Assembly: GCA_020059045.1 (NCBI GenBank)
Contig: JAGVCW010000023.1
Location: 1 to 50,188, forward strand
DNA length: 50,188 nucleotides
DNA from: Minisyncoccota bacterium
GTDB lineage: Bacteria > Patescibacteriota > Minisyncoccia > Phycocordibacterales > Zambryskibacteraceae
Direction: 5' to 3'
The position numbers and the translations under genes are program-made. Position 1 is the first letter of the stretch. Each line of letters begins with the position of its first letter. This document shows, piece by piece, positions 8,047-15,192 of the stretch. The notes below the pieces were generated by a model, which saw nothing but the letters and a program-made list of their open reading frames with translations, was not told the origin of the DNA and searched no databases.

Positions 8047-8433
8047 ATGAAATTTCTACTATTCTTGCCTTATTATGTGCAATGGCACTATACTCGGGGC
8101 ATACAGGATTTAAGGATAAACTTAAGTAATATTGTGAAGTTTGTTTTTAATTACTTTTCTATTTCCGTTTTAATCCACACAATATTTTATCCCTGGCGTA
8201 GGTTGGCAGAGAGTTATAGCAAAGGATTTGATCCTAGTGATTTCTTCGCAACGCTCATAGTTAATACACTTATGCGCGTGCTCGGTTTCGTCATACGCAG
8301 TGTCGTCATAGTTATTGGTCTAGTGGCAACAATTCTTAGTGCGGCTTTGGCGACTGTTTTTTTCGTGGGTTGGATATTTTTCCCACTTGTTATCGCATTT
8401 TTTATCGTACAAGGGCTAAGTAATCTAATATGA
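8047..8433 (+). CDS. Membrane protein paired with the Clp-like ATPase
   Basis: The product from the ATG at 8047 is 128 residues (MKFLLFLPYYVQWHYTRG). The frame is also open from a GTG at 8011, directly after the ftsQ stop, but the TATAAT at 8034-8039 favours the later start. It has two or three hydrophobic segments: a middle one (VFNYFSISVLIHTIFY) and a long C-terminal stretch (VIRSVVIVIGLVATILSAAL onward). No domain is recognised. Its stop overlaps the next start (ATGA at 8430-8433), so the two proteins are translationally coupled and probably act together in the membrane. Confidence 0.78.
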   Translation: MKFLLFLPYYVQWHYTRGIQDLRINLSNIVKFVFNYFSISVLIHTIFYPWRRLAESYSKGFDPSDFFATLIVNTLMRVLGFVIRSVVIVIGLVATILSAALATVFFVGWIFFPLVIAFFIVQGLSNLI

Positions 8434-10799
8434 CACGGGAAGAATTTGAAAAAAGTTTGAATGATTTTAGAGGAGCAGTATTGCTTGAAAGCATCGTTCC
8501 GCATCGTTTGAGAAGACTACTCAAGAATATAATTTTTGTTTTGGTACTCATTGCGTTTGTACTTGGATCTGGAATTATAGTACCCCCAAGCGCATCAGTT
8601 ACAGGGCTATTTTTTCTTCTTTTGTCAGTCTGGCTTATAGTTGTCGCACTTGATGCGTTTTTCTACTCTATATATTTTAAGGCTAGAGATGAGGACCATT
8701 TGTTTGAACTTGCTTTGATAGTTTTTGCCCCTGGAGAGGATCCTGTTAAAAGTTTTATTACTTCGCCCCAAGGTAAGAACATCCTTATGCGTCTTGGTGT
8801 AGATGATAATACTTTTCAAGATTATATCTCACAAAAAAAGCTTTCTATTTCAAAGAAAGATTTGGTTTACGGAAACGAGGAAACTTTAGCCGCACAATAC
8901 TTTAATGCACTGCTCAGAGGAGATGAAGAATTTAAGAATTTTCTGCTTATTCACAATATAAATACAGATTTACTCTTGCGTACCACAGAGCTAGTATTTG
9001 ATCTTGAAAGAAAAAAACTAGAAGGGGAATGTTGGTGGAATGAAGATCGTTTAGTATCGATTAAAAAGATTGGTAGGGACTGGGACTATGGTGAAGCAAA
9101 TACTCTTGCAAGATGGAGCTATCCAATACGCTACTCTATGGATCGTAAGAAGGAGTTGCATGCTGAGGAAATTAAGGAATTAGAAACTCTTATTTCAAAA
9201 TCTAGTGGGGGAAACGTTTTAATTGTCGGTGAAGAAGGATCTGGCAAGCTTGAGGTAGTAGAAGGACTTCAAAGACTCATAAAAAAAGGAGAAACATCAC
9301 CACTGTTGCTTGATAAAAAGATATATGCGCTTGATACGGTCGGAATCAGTACAAGTGCCCCAAATAAATTTGAATTTGAAAAACTTTTTATTCAACTACT
9401 TACAGATACTGTAGTGTCTGGAAATATTATTCTAGTTATTCCCAACCTGCCTGCACTTGTTATGGACGCACGGGCTTTGTCCATTGATTTTTCTGCACTT
9501 ATTGTTCCTTTTCTTAGTTCTGGAAACGTTAATATCATCGCTTTGTCTGATCAGGATGAATTCAATAAAGTTCTTGAATCTAAGACTGAAATTCTCACAC
9601 ACTTCGAAAAACTTGTGGTTAAGGGTGAAGATACAAATAGAGTGCTTACAATTTTCGAAGATGAAATAAACGAACTTGAAACTCGAGAAGGTGTCATTTT
9701 CTCATATCCAGCACTACTTGAGGCTGTACAAGGTGCAGAAAGATATTTTGTTGGAACACCACTCTATAGTACTGCAAGTGACCTTTTACTTGGCTCGGCA
9801 AGCGTAGCTCGGCAGGAAGGTAGAAAGTTAGTGACAAAAGAAGATTTGCTTGCGCTTATTAAGACAAAAACAGGTGTACCAACGGGTGATATTCGATCTG
9901 AAGAAAAGGAAAAATTAATTAACCTCGAATCTCACATGCATGAGCGCATTGTGGGACAAGATGAGGCGATTAGTGCACTAAGCGGGTCACTGCGTAGATC
10001 TCGTGCTGGTATTAGCAATCCCAAAAGACCAATTGGCTCCTTCCTGTTTCTCGGTCCCACAGGAGTAGGGAAAACGGAGACGGCTAAGGCTCTTGCAGAA
10101 GTGTTCTTCGGCCAAGATGGTAAGGTCTTGCGTCTTGATATGAGTGAATATAACTCTCCTGACGCACTCTCTCGGCTAATAGGAGCCTTTGATGGAGAGA
10201 ATCCCGGAGTACTCTCGTCAATGATTCGTGAGAACCCTTATGGTGTGCTTCTTCTAGATGAATTTGAAAAAACTGACAGTCGTGTTCTTGATCTTTTCTT
10301 GCAGATAATAGATGAAGGCATGTTTTCTGATGTCTTGGGGAGAAAAGTTAGCGCTCGTAATATTATTATTGTTGCCACATCAAACGCTGGTAGTCAGATA
10401 ATTTTTGATATTGTTGCACATGGTGGGAGCCTACTTAACGAGAAGGATCATGTAATTGATCTAATCGTAAAAGATGGAGTATTCAAACCCGAGCTAATTA
10501 ACCGATTTGATGCCGTCGTATTGTTCCACCCACTAGTCGATGAACATTTAAAAAAGGTTGCTCGACTTAAGCTGGAGGAACTTGCATGGAGACTTAAGGA
10601 AAAGGGAATAAATCTTTTGGTAACTGATATGCTAGTAGATTTTCTAGTAAGTAAGGGAAGTGACCCTAAGTTTGGTGCAAGACCTTTAAACCGTGCAATA
10701 CAGGATACTCTTGAAAAAGTTATTGCCGACAAAATAATAGCAGGGGATCTCCACCCTGGCTCAGAGCTTGAATTTACAAAAGAGGATCTTTCAATATAG
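8430..10799 (+). CDS. Membrane-anchored ClpA/B-family AAA+ ATPase with degenerate first ATPase domain
   Basis: The 789-residue protein has two N-terminal transmembrane helices (about 32-52 and 57-80) and then two AAA+ domains. Domain 1 has a degraded Walker A, GEEGSGKL (267-274), without the Ser/Thr after Lys, and where Walker B should be there is ILVIPNLP with no acidic pair, so it probably does not hydrolyse ATP. Domain 2 is intact: GPTGVGKT (542-549), LLLDEFEK (DE about 610-611), sensor 1 ATSNAGS, arginine finger FKPELINRFD, and FGARPLNRAI for sensor 2. The Clp N-domain is missing. The ClpP-docking tripeptide IG(F/L) normally between sensor 1 and the arginine finger is not present. I infer a membrane-tethered unfoldase that does not work with ClpP. 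Confidence 0.85.
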   Translation: MTREEFEKSLNDFRGAVLLESIVPHRLRRLLKNIIFVLVLIAFVLGSGIIVPPSASVTGLFFLLLSVWLIVVALDAFFYSIYFKARDEDHLFELALIVFAPGEDPVKSFITSPQGKNILMRLGVDDNTFQDYISQKKLSISKKDLVYGNEETLAAQYFNALLRGDEEFKNFLLIHNINTDLLLRTTELVFDLERKKLEGECWWNEDRLVSIKKIGRDWDYGEANTLARWSYPIRYSMDRKKELHAEEIKELETLISKSSGGNVLIVGEEGSGKLEVVEGLQRLIKKGETSPLLLDKKIYALDTVGISTSAPNKFEFEKLFIQLLTDTVVSGNIILVIPNLPALVMDARALSIDFSALIVPFLSSGNVNIIALSDQDEFNKVLESKTEILTHFEKLVVKGEDTNRVLTIFEDEINELETREGVIFSYPALLEAVQGAERYFVGTPLYSTASDLLLGSASVARQEGRKLVTKEDLLALIKTKTGVPTGDIRSEEKEKLINLESHMHERIVGQDEAISALSGSLRRSRAGISNPKRPIGSFLFLGPTGVGKTETAKALAEVFFGQDGKVLRLDMSEYNSPDALSRLIGAFDGENPGVLSSMIRENPYGVLLLDEFEKTDSRVLDLFLQIIDEGMFSDVLGRKVSARNIIIVATSNAGSQIIFDIVAHGGSLLNEKDHVIDLIVKDGVFKPELINRFDAVVLFHPLVDEHLKKVARLKLEELAWRLKEKGINLLVTDMLVDFLVSKGSDPKFGARPLNRAIQDTLEKVIADKIIAGDLHPGSELEFTKEDLSI

Positions 10800-10816
10800 A
10801 AATTTGTAAATTCTTA

Positions 10817-10845
10817 TTGACGGTACAGATGCAAAATGATATAAT
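10817..10845 (+). promoter_or_regulatory. Promoter of the 10889 gene
   Basis: TTGACG (10817-10822), 17-nt spacer, TATAAT (10840-10845). It predicts a leader of about 38 nt before the ATG at 10889. Confidence 0.8.
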
Positions 10846-10888
10846 GTTGTTAGATCCATTCCTTTCACATTCTCTATAGGACCTCACG

Positions 10889-11149
10889 ATGCTACTACGT
10901 GCATTGTTTTTGCTAGGATGTGTCGTTGTACTCTTTTCTCCTATTATTCAAAGAACCATGATAGGGGGATTGGTTTGGTTTCTCGGTACCACTACACTTG
11001 TAGTGACTCTAATCCAGATCAATCAAATCCGAAACGAACCACAGATCACACTATCTGTAATCTTTCTCTTGTGTATGGTTGTAAGCATTATGCTATGGAT
11101 TGTAATTACTCGGCGCAGGGCTAGGCCTGGCAATCCGAAGGGGATATAA
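10889..11149 (+). CDS. Orphan small membrane protein
   Basis: The 86-residue protein is not recognised. It has three hydrophobic segments (about 3-22, 25-43 and 54-76) and a basic tail (TRRRARPGNPKGI), which should face the cytoplasm. It has its own near-consensus promoter and terminator, with a weak AGGA before the start. The next gene (11307-11549) has the same size, topology and single-gene arrangement, so the two may be distant relatives. No function can be proposed. Confidence 0.75.
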   Translation: MLLRALFLLGCVVVLFSPIIQRTMIGGLVWFLGTTTLVVTLIQINQIRNEPQITLSVIFLLCMVVSIMLWIVITRRRARPGNPKGI

Positions 11150-11163
11150 GATATGTAGATCGC

Positions 11164-11193
11164 AAGCGCTTCCTAAAACGATGCGCTTTTTTA
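11164..11193 (+). terminator. Terminator of the 10889 gene
   Basis: AAGCGC (11164-11169) pairs with GCGCTT (11183-11188), followed by TTTT. Confidence 0.75.
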
Positions 11194-11242
11194 TTTATGC
11201 ATTTGACATTGTGTAAACTATAAAGATGTTTGTACGTTTGTA

Positions 11243-11271
11243 TTGTAAAACTTAATTAATTATGATATAAT
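11243..11271 (+). promoter_or_regulatory. Promoter of the 11307 gene
   Basis: TTGTAA (11243-11248), 17-nt spacer, TATAAT (11266-11271). A TTGACA at 11203-11208 lies too far upstream to pair with it. Confidence 0.7.
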
Positions 11272-11306
11272 CATCAAAGATTTCACACCACTCACGGAGG
11301 AAACCC

Positions 11307-11549
11307 ATGTACCTACTGTACTTTATTGGAATGTTTACAATGACAATTCCAATATTTGTCACGCTCAAAACGATGCCAAAGTCAATTTTATGGCTACTCG
11401 GTTTAATTCTTATGTGTATGGGAATTGTAAGAGTGAATGAAGCAGGGGATATGGCTTTCACTATTTGGATGGTATCAATGCTACTTGTCTGGATACTACT
11501 GACTTTTGTTTGCTGGCTAGGGGTTAGTCGACTTCAGAAATTTAGATAG
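11307..11549 (+). CDS. Orphan small membrane protein
   Basis: The 80-residue product has three hydrophobic segments (about 3-20, 27-42 and 50-72) and a short basic C-terminus. It is not recognised. A GGAGG (11296-11300) stands 6 nt before the ATG, a textbook ribosome-binding site, unlike the leaderless core genes. The gene is monocistronic, with its own promoter and terminator, as is its neighbour at 10889. Confidence 0.75.
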   Translation: MYLLYFIGMFTMTIPIFVTLKTMPKSILWLLGLILMCMGIVRVNEAGDMAFTIWMVSMLLVWILLTFVCWLGVSRLQKFR

Positions 11550-11571
11550 TCAAGAAGAAAATCTTTTTATG

Positions 11572-11606
11572 GCGCGCTCAAAGAAAACTTAATAGCGCGT
11601 TTTTTT
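11572..11606 (+). terminator. Terminator of the 11307 gene
   Basis: GCGCGCT (11572-11578) pairs with AGCGCGT (11594-11600), followed by a run of T. Confidence 0.85.
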
Positions 11607-11659
11607 ATTTACTTTACACAACACTCCTTATTCTTTATTCTTCACGCATCCCCACTAGA

Positions 11660-12670
11660 ATGTCTTTTTGGAAAAAATTAGAAAAACCGATACTTGTTCT
11701 TGCTCCAATGGCTGATGTCACAGATATGGCTTTTCGACGTATCATTGCAAAATACAGCAAAGTTTCCGGGGGCCACCCATTTGTTATGTGGACTGAGTTT
11801 GTATCAGCAGATGGACTTGTCAAAGCCCTGGAGGCAGGAAAGAGGAAGTTGCTTAAAGGTTTGGCATACACAGAAAGTGAAAGACCAATAGTTGCACAAC
11901 TTTTTACTGGTAATCGAGATGTAATGAGAATTGCTGCGAAGCTTGTGGCAGAACTCGGGTTTGATGGGCTCGATATAAACATGGGATGCCCAGATAGAAG
12001 TATTGAAAAATCAGGGGCAGGAGCTGCACTGATAAAAGATTCAAAAAAAGCTCGAGATATAATCCGTGCAGCTAGAGAAGGTATTAGTGATGCAGGTAGC
12101 AATATACCAGTGTCAGTGAAAACTCGGATTGGTTATAACAGAAATGAAATTGAAACATGGATTCGAGATGTGCTAGAGGAGAAACCAGATGTGCTTACTG
12201 TGCATTTACGGACCCGCAAAGAAATGTCACTTGTCCCGGCTCACTGGGAAGAGATGCAAAAAATTTTAAAACTAAGAGACGAGATTAGTCCGGAGACCCT
12301 AATATTTGGTAATGGAGACGTAAAGGATTGCGTGGAAGCACTTAGTAGAGTTGCGGAGACCGGATGCGATGGAGTGATGCTTGGCCGAGCAATATTTGGC
12401 CGTCCGTCATTATTCTCTAATTCTCGAGAATTAGAGAATAAGAATGAGAGCGTGGCCCAGAAAAAGATATTAGAAATACTTCTAGAGCACAGTGAGCTGT
12501 ATGAAAATTTGTTGGGTGATACAAAGTCATTTGCAATTATGAAAAAACATTTCAAAGCCTATGTGTCAGGGTGGGAGGGAGCGGCACCACTGCGACAAAA
12601 ACTAATGCTTGCAGAAAATAGTGTCGATTTGAAGCAAACTATAGATGAGTATATTGGCAACTGTGGATAA
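11660..12670 (+). CDS. dus: tRNA-dihydrouridine synthase (Dus family)
   Basis: Dus enzymes reduce uridines in the tRNA D-loop to dihydrouridine using FMN. The 336-residue product is a TIM barrel beginning LAPMADVTDMAFRR, with QLFTGN, DINMGCPDRS (catalytic Cys about 110) followed by SGAGAALI, VKTRIG, TVHLRTRKEM, FGNGDV and DGVMLGRAIFGRP. The C-terminal helical domain (about 265-336) is the tRNA-binding part. Odd feature: residues 251-261 are encoded by a 32-bp perfect palindrome (12410-12441), directly after the barrel. The gene is monocistronic; the following gene belongs to the GC-richer, separately promoted class. Confidence 0.93.
   Translation: MSFWKKLEKPILVLAPMADVTDMAFRRIIAKYSKVSGGHPFVMWTEFVSADGLVKALEAGKRKLLKGLAYTESERPIVAQLFTGNRDVMRIAAKLVAELGFDGLDINMGCPDRSIEKSGAGAALIKDSKKARDIIRAAREGISDAGSNIPVSVKTRIGYNRNEIETWIRDVLEEKPDVLTVHLRTRKEMSLVPAHWEEMQKILKLRDEISPETLIFGNGDVKDCVEALSRVAETGCDGVMLGRAIFGRPSLFSNSRELENKNESVAQKKILEILLEHSELYENLLGDTKSFAIMKKHFKAYVSGWEGAAPLRQKLMLAENSVDLKQTIDEYIGNCG
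12410..12441. repeat. 32-bp perfect palindrome inside dus
   Basis: The half-site TTATTCTCTAATTCTC (12410-12425) is followed directly by its exact reverse complement (12426-12441). It is read in frame as part of the Dus protein. No second copy was found in the window. Confidence 0.9.
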
Positions 12671-12672
12671 CC

Positions 12673-12701
12673 TTTACTTTTACTCTCGGGGGTGATATAA
12701 T
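12673..12701 (+). promoter_or_regulatory. Promoter of the 12765 gene
   Basis: TTTACT (12673-12678), 17-nt spacer, TATAAT (12696-12701). The start of transcription near 12708 leaves a leader of about 57 nt and argues for the ATG at 12765 rather than the upstream GTG at 12711. Confidence 0.7.
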
Positions 12702-12764
12702 AATAGAAGAGTGCAGTTTGGCTCTTTGTCTTCAACCGAAAACCACGCTACCGGGAGAGTGGAA

Positions 12765-13259
12765 ATGCAAAAGTTCAATGCTGCGTCTCAACCAGAACGA
12801 CGGCGGGCTCCACGCAGGAGTGCGGAATTGCCAAAAGATCTGCCTCCCGTGATACGGGGGAGTGATCTCCACCCGATCATTGATCGGGACATTCCGGCTG
12901 CAAGAGGAGGTTACGAAGGACTCCTACCGCTACCTGGAGCTACAAGCGGAGCATTCCGTCGCTTCGCCCCACCTCTCGATGAGGTAAAAACAAGGGACGT
13001 GGTGGAGGCTGTTTTCGACAGTTCCACCGAGGACGTAGTGGATGATTCTGATCAAGAAAGTGGAGAGGAATTGGTGTCTCCAGGTGTCGTCCTTTTCCAG
13101 AGAGACGGACTGTCTCGCTTGGGATACGGGATTTCTCCTTTCGTGCATCAGATCATGAACAAGATGGAAGAGGAGCCTGGGAAAGAAGAGGTCGTATGGT
13201 CAGCTATTCACAGCGACGAAAGGATTGAGAAAGCGCAAGGGAGAGTACGAGAGTACTAA
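12765..13259 (+). CDS. Orphan hypothetical protein, GC-rich gene
   Basis: The 164-residue soluble protein is not recognised. The N-terminal third is basic and proline-rich (QPERRRAPRRSAELPKDLPP), the middle is acidic (STEDVVDDSDQESGEE), and the C-terminal third is amphipathic and acidic. Most of it is probably disordered. An upstream in-frame GTG (12711) lies at the transcription start, so I take the ATG at 12765, which has a GGAGAG 7 nt away. Base composition is much richer in G+C than in dus or dnaX. The gene has its own promoter and terminator and stands next to the structured RNA candidate. Confidence 0.65.
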   Translation: MQKFNAASQPERRRAPRRSAELPKDLPPVIRGSDLHPIIDRDIPAARGGYEGLLPLPGATSGAFRRFAPPLDEVKTRDVVEAVFDSSTEDVVDDSDQESGEELVSPGVVLFQRDGLSRLGYGISPFVHQIMNKMEEEPGKEEVVWSAIHSDERIEKAQGRVREY

Positions 13260-13279
13260 CCTTCGCGACCAGTTCGAAT

Positions 13280-13312
13280 GGGCCGACGGTTATCCACCGT
13301 TTGCCCTTTTTT
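13280..13312 (+). terminator. Terminator of the 12765 gene
   Basis: GGGCCGACGGT (13280-13290) pairs with ACCGTTTGCCC (13296-13306) with two internal mismatches, followed by six T. Confidence 0.85.
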
Positions 13313-13329
13313 ATTTATGAAGATTCTTC

Positions 13330-13335
13330 TATAAT
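13330..13335 (+). promoter_or_regulatory. -10 box of the structured RNA
   Basis: A consensus TATAAT lies 6 nt before the first stem of the RNA candidate. No good -35 is visible, because the T tail of the previous terminator occupies that position. Confidence 0.5.
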
Positions 13336-13341
13336 CAATCT

Positions 13342-13579
13342 ACTGGGGCCCGGCATGCCAGTCGGGAAGCTCAGAGTAGTACAGGTCTCATCGTTTCCCT
13401 AACCGGAGAGATGGATGAAGCAGCCTGAAGCACGAGCGGCCCCTGCCAAGAGGCAGGAGACGCGACGGCCAGCGGTAGTGAACATGAACCTTCGGCCGCT
13501 CGACAGCGGTTGATCTGATCGCAGATCGGGGTTCATGATATGCGGCACCTTCCCCCGGGGAGGTGCCGCATTAACCTTT
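13342..13579 (+). ncRNA. Candidate structured non-coding RNA, about 240 nt
   Basis: No reading frame is supported, base composition is GC-rich and stems are dense. Visible elements in order: ACTGG (13342-13346) with CCAGT (13358-13362); a long irregular hairpin closed by CAGG (13382-13385) and CCTG (13424-13427); CCTGCC-AAGA-GGCAGG (13442-13457); and a three-way junction closed by ATGAACC (13484-13490) with GGTTCAT (13530-13536), holding CCGCT-CGAC-AGCGG and GATCTG-ATCG-CAGATC. It ends at a strong terminator hairpin. A TATAAT stands just upstream. GAAGCAGCC (13417-13425) recalls the SRP RNA loop but the rest does not fit well. Class unknown. Confidence 0.7.
13540..13579 (+). terminator. Terminator hairpin of the structured RNA
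   Basis: ATGCGGCACCT (13540-13550) pairs perfectly with AGGTGCCGCAT (13561-13571) across a 10-nt loop; the downstream run is only TTTT after TAACC, so it may act as a stable 3' end as well as a terminator. Confidence 0.75.
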
Positions 13580-13649
13580 TATAGGAGTACATACTAGAAA
13601 TGCCCTAATTTCCTTGAAAATAGGGCAATTAATTTGAATAATTTTCTCC
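13580..13649. other. Spacer with inverted repeat
   Basis: Between the RNA and the next promoter, TGCCCTA and TAGGGCA (within 13600-13630) form a 7-bp stem. No gene is seen. Confidence 0.4.
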
Positions 13650-13677
13650 TTGACAAAGAGACAGAATATGATATAAT
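13650..13677 (+). promoter_or_regulatory. Promoter of the 13728 lipoprotein gene
   Basis: TTGACA (13650-13655), 16-nt spacer, TATAAT (13672-13677), consensus in both boxes. Confidence 0.85.
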
Positions 13678-13727
13678 AGTAGATAGAGCTCTGTAACAGC
13701 TTTTCCAACCCCTTCTGAGGACTACCA

Positions 13728-14198
13728 ATGTCGCTCCTTCGCAACTTGTGCTTGATCTTCCTCGCTCTTGTCCTCACCACAGCCTGTGGTGTGGACAGCG
13801 CTACCGGTCCGAGCACGACTGAAGAAAACCAACCGAACCATGTGTCAACCGTACAGTTCGGCAACGGCGACTTCAGCCCCACAACTTTTTACCAAACAGT
13901 GGGGGAGGAGTCGTGGTGGTCCGGGACCGGCAAAATCATCGGGAAGACTCGCCTGGATGCTCGTGACACACTGCGTGTCAGCGTGGAGGACACAAAGGTT
14001 GTCGAGCTCGTACGACGGGTACGAACGATGGTCGACGACTTGTGGAATCCTGATCTCGGCGTCGCCTACGTCGAGGTTCACGAGCTTTACCGGCTGCGAA
14101 CACTTGCGCCCGGCGAAACTCGGATCATCGTCCGTTTCGGTGAAGCTGCCGACACGGTCCAGGTGAAGGCTACTATCTTTGGTCAGAAAGGCGACTGA
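13728..14198 (+). CDS. Orphan lipoprotein
   Basis: The 156-residue product starts with a signal peptide ending in the lipobox LTTAC (Cys at about 20), so it should be lipid-anchored on the outside of the cytoplasmic membrane. The mature part is beta-rich and has no domain I recognise. Its last third (LAPGETRIIVRFGEAADTVQVK) has the alternating pattern of an Ig-like strand pair, like the next gene. GAGG stands 7 nt before the ATG. The gene has a consensus promoter and its own terminator and is GC-richer than the core genes. It probably belongs with the lipoprotein at 14415. Confidence 0.8.
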   Translation: MSLLRNLCLIFLALVLTTACGVDSATGPSTTEENQPNHVSTVQFGNGDFSPTTFYQTVGEESWWSGTGKIIGKTRLDARDTLRVSVEDTKVVELVRRVRTMVDDLWNPDLGVAYVEVHELYRLRTLAPGETRIIVRFGEAADTVQVKATIFGQKGD

Positions 14199-14222
14199 GG
14201 ACAGGAGTCAGAGGAAAAGTGA

Positions 14223-14249
14223 GCGGATCCGATTTTCGGGTCCGCTTTT
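14223..14249 (+). terminator. Terminator of the 13728 gene
   Basis: GCGGATCCGA (14223-14232), loop TTT, TCGGGTCCGC (14236-14245), then T-rich. Confidence 0.85.
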
Positions 14250-14260
14250 CTTTTACAAAG

Positions 14261-14318
14261 CAAACTTTGAAGTTTGTCAGAAGCTCGGCTTAAAGACTCA
14301 AAGAAGCCGAGCTTCTTG
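14261..14318. repeat. Two adjacent inverted repeats between lipoprotein genes
   Basis: CAAACTT-TG-AAGTTTG (14261-14276) is followed by a 12-bp stem, GAAGCTCGGCTT paired with AAGCCGAGCTTC (about 14280-14315). Neither has a T run on the plus strand, so they are not obvious terminators. Confidence 0.6.
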
Positions 14319-14336
14319 GCCAAAAAAAGTCTTCAT

Positions 14337-14364
14337 TTGACATTCATATGGGAAGTTGTATTAT
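14337..14364 (+). promoter_or_regulatory. Promoter of the 14415 lipoprotein gene
   Basis: TTGACA (14337-14342), 16-nt spacer, TATTAT (14359-14364). Confidence 0.8.
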
Positions 14365-14414
14365 ATGGAAAGAACGTTTGTACCCAATACACAACCCATT
14401 TCTCGGAGAAATCC

Positions 14415-15113
14415 ATGATATACCGCTTTGAAGTTTCGCGACTCATTGTGGTCGCACTCCTTCTTGCCGCGTGCAAGAAGGACAGTAAGAGTGTCACCTC
14501 ACCTCCGCCGCCCGTGAAGACCCCTGTGTTTCTCGTATCAGCAAGTATGAGCGAGGACACGATTGTGCCGAATCAGAAAATCGGGGCTTCTGTTTTTGCA
14601 GTCGGGCGAGCCACTGACAGTTTGGTTGTCAGGAACTCAAGTCCAACCACGATTGAGCTGTCGGTGGATCCACCGAAGAGGACTCCGTCCGCGGAGGGGA
14701 TGGACCTTGCCCAAAACATTCACATTAAGGGAAAAGCGCCGGGAGTTGCAACTGTAAAGTTCCTACATTCTGCTGACACCACGAAGGTTGCAGTGATGAA
14801 GGTAGTTGTATACGGTAACCTCGCAATACGGATGTCACCCGACTCGTCGAGAGTGAAGGTGGGGGTATCAAGCGATCTTCCTGTATCAGTTTTTAGCGGG
14901 CTTCCGAGTTCTCTCCGAACATTTACATGCCAGACTGGGGACCCTGCCATTGCTATCGTTACTGTCTCTGGACAGTCATGCAGAGTTACGGGGATTTTCT
15001 CGAAGAGAGTAGGTACGCACATTGTGCCGGTTATCATAACGGCGAAAACTATGGCAGTTGATCCTGGAGAAGGTCAACGCACAAGTTCTGTGCGGGTATA
15101 TGTAGATCCATAA
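14415..15113 (+). CDS. Orphan lipoprotein with Ig-like repeats
   Basis: The 232-residue product from the ATG at 14415 has a short basic start (MIYRFEVSR), a hydrophobic stretch and the lipobox LLAAC. The mature protein begins with a Pro-rich linker (SPPPPVKTP) and continues as two or three beta-rich segments (LAIRMSPDSSRVKVGVSSDL and the segment near VIITAKTMAVDPGEGQ), resembling bacterial Ig-like (Big_2-type) surface domains. The frame extends to a TTG at 14274, but the promoter lies inside that extension and a GGAG stands 6 nt before this ATG, so the later start is right. Lipid-anchored cell-surface protein of unknown function. Confidence 0.8.
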   Translation: MIYRFEVSRLIVVALLLAACKKDSKSVTSPPPPVKTPVFLVSASMSEDTIVPNQKIGASVFAVGRATDSLVVRNSSPTTIELSVDPPKRTPSAEGMDLAQNIHIKGKAPGVATVKFLHSADTTKVAVMKVVVYGNLAIRMSPDSSRVKVGVSSDLPVSVFSGLPSSLRTFTCQTGDPAIAIVTVSGQSCRVTGIFSKRVGTHIVPVIITAKTMAVDPGEGQRTSSVRVYVDP

Positions 15114-15128
15114 GGCAGTGGAGTGTAT

Positions 15129-15160
15129 GCAGAGAGGTCAACACGACTCTCTGCTTTTTT
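15129..15160 (+). terminator. Terminator of the 14415 gene
   Basis: GCAGAGAGGTC pairs with GACTCTCTGC (one bulged base), loop AACAC, followed by six T. Confidence 0.85.
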
Positions 15161-15180
15161 GTATTTTGGGTATAAATTTA

Positions 15181-15186
15181 TATAAT
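15181..15186 (+). promoter_or_regulatory. -10 box of dnaX, leaderless type
   Basis: TATAAT ends exactly 6 nt before the ATG at 15193. Confidence 0.6.
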
Positions 15187-15192
15187 TGCGGT

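Noticed and set aside
13342-13579. SRP RNA assignment for the structured RNA
   Set aside because: GAAGCAGCC and a nearby AGGTC match the SRP loop in part, but the stem between them is too long, the GNRA tetraloop is not evident and the three-way junction is foreign to small bacterial SRP RNA.
14274-14414. Upstream TTG start of the second lipoprotein
   Set aside because: The promoter lies inside this extension, and a signal peptide must begin at the ATG at 14415 to place the lipobox correctly.
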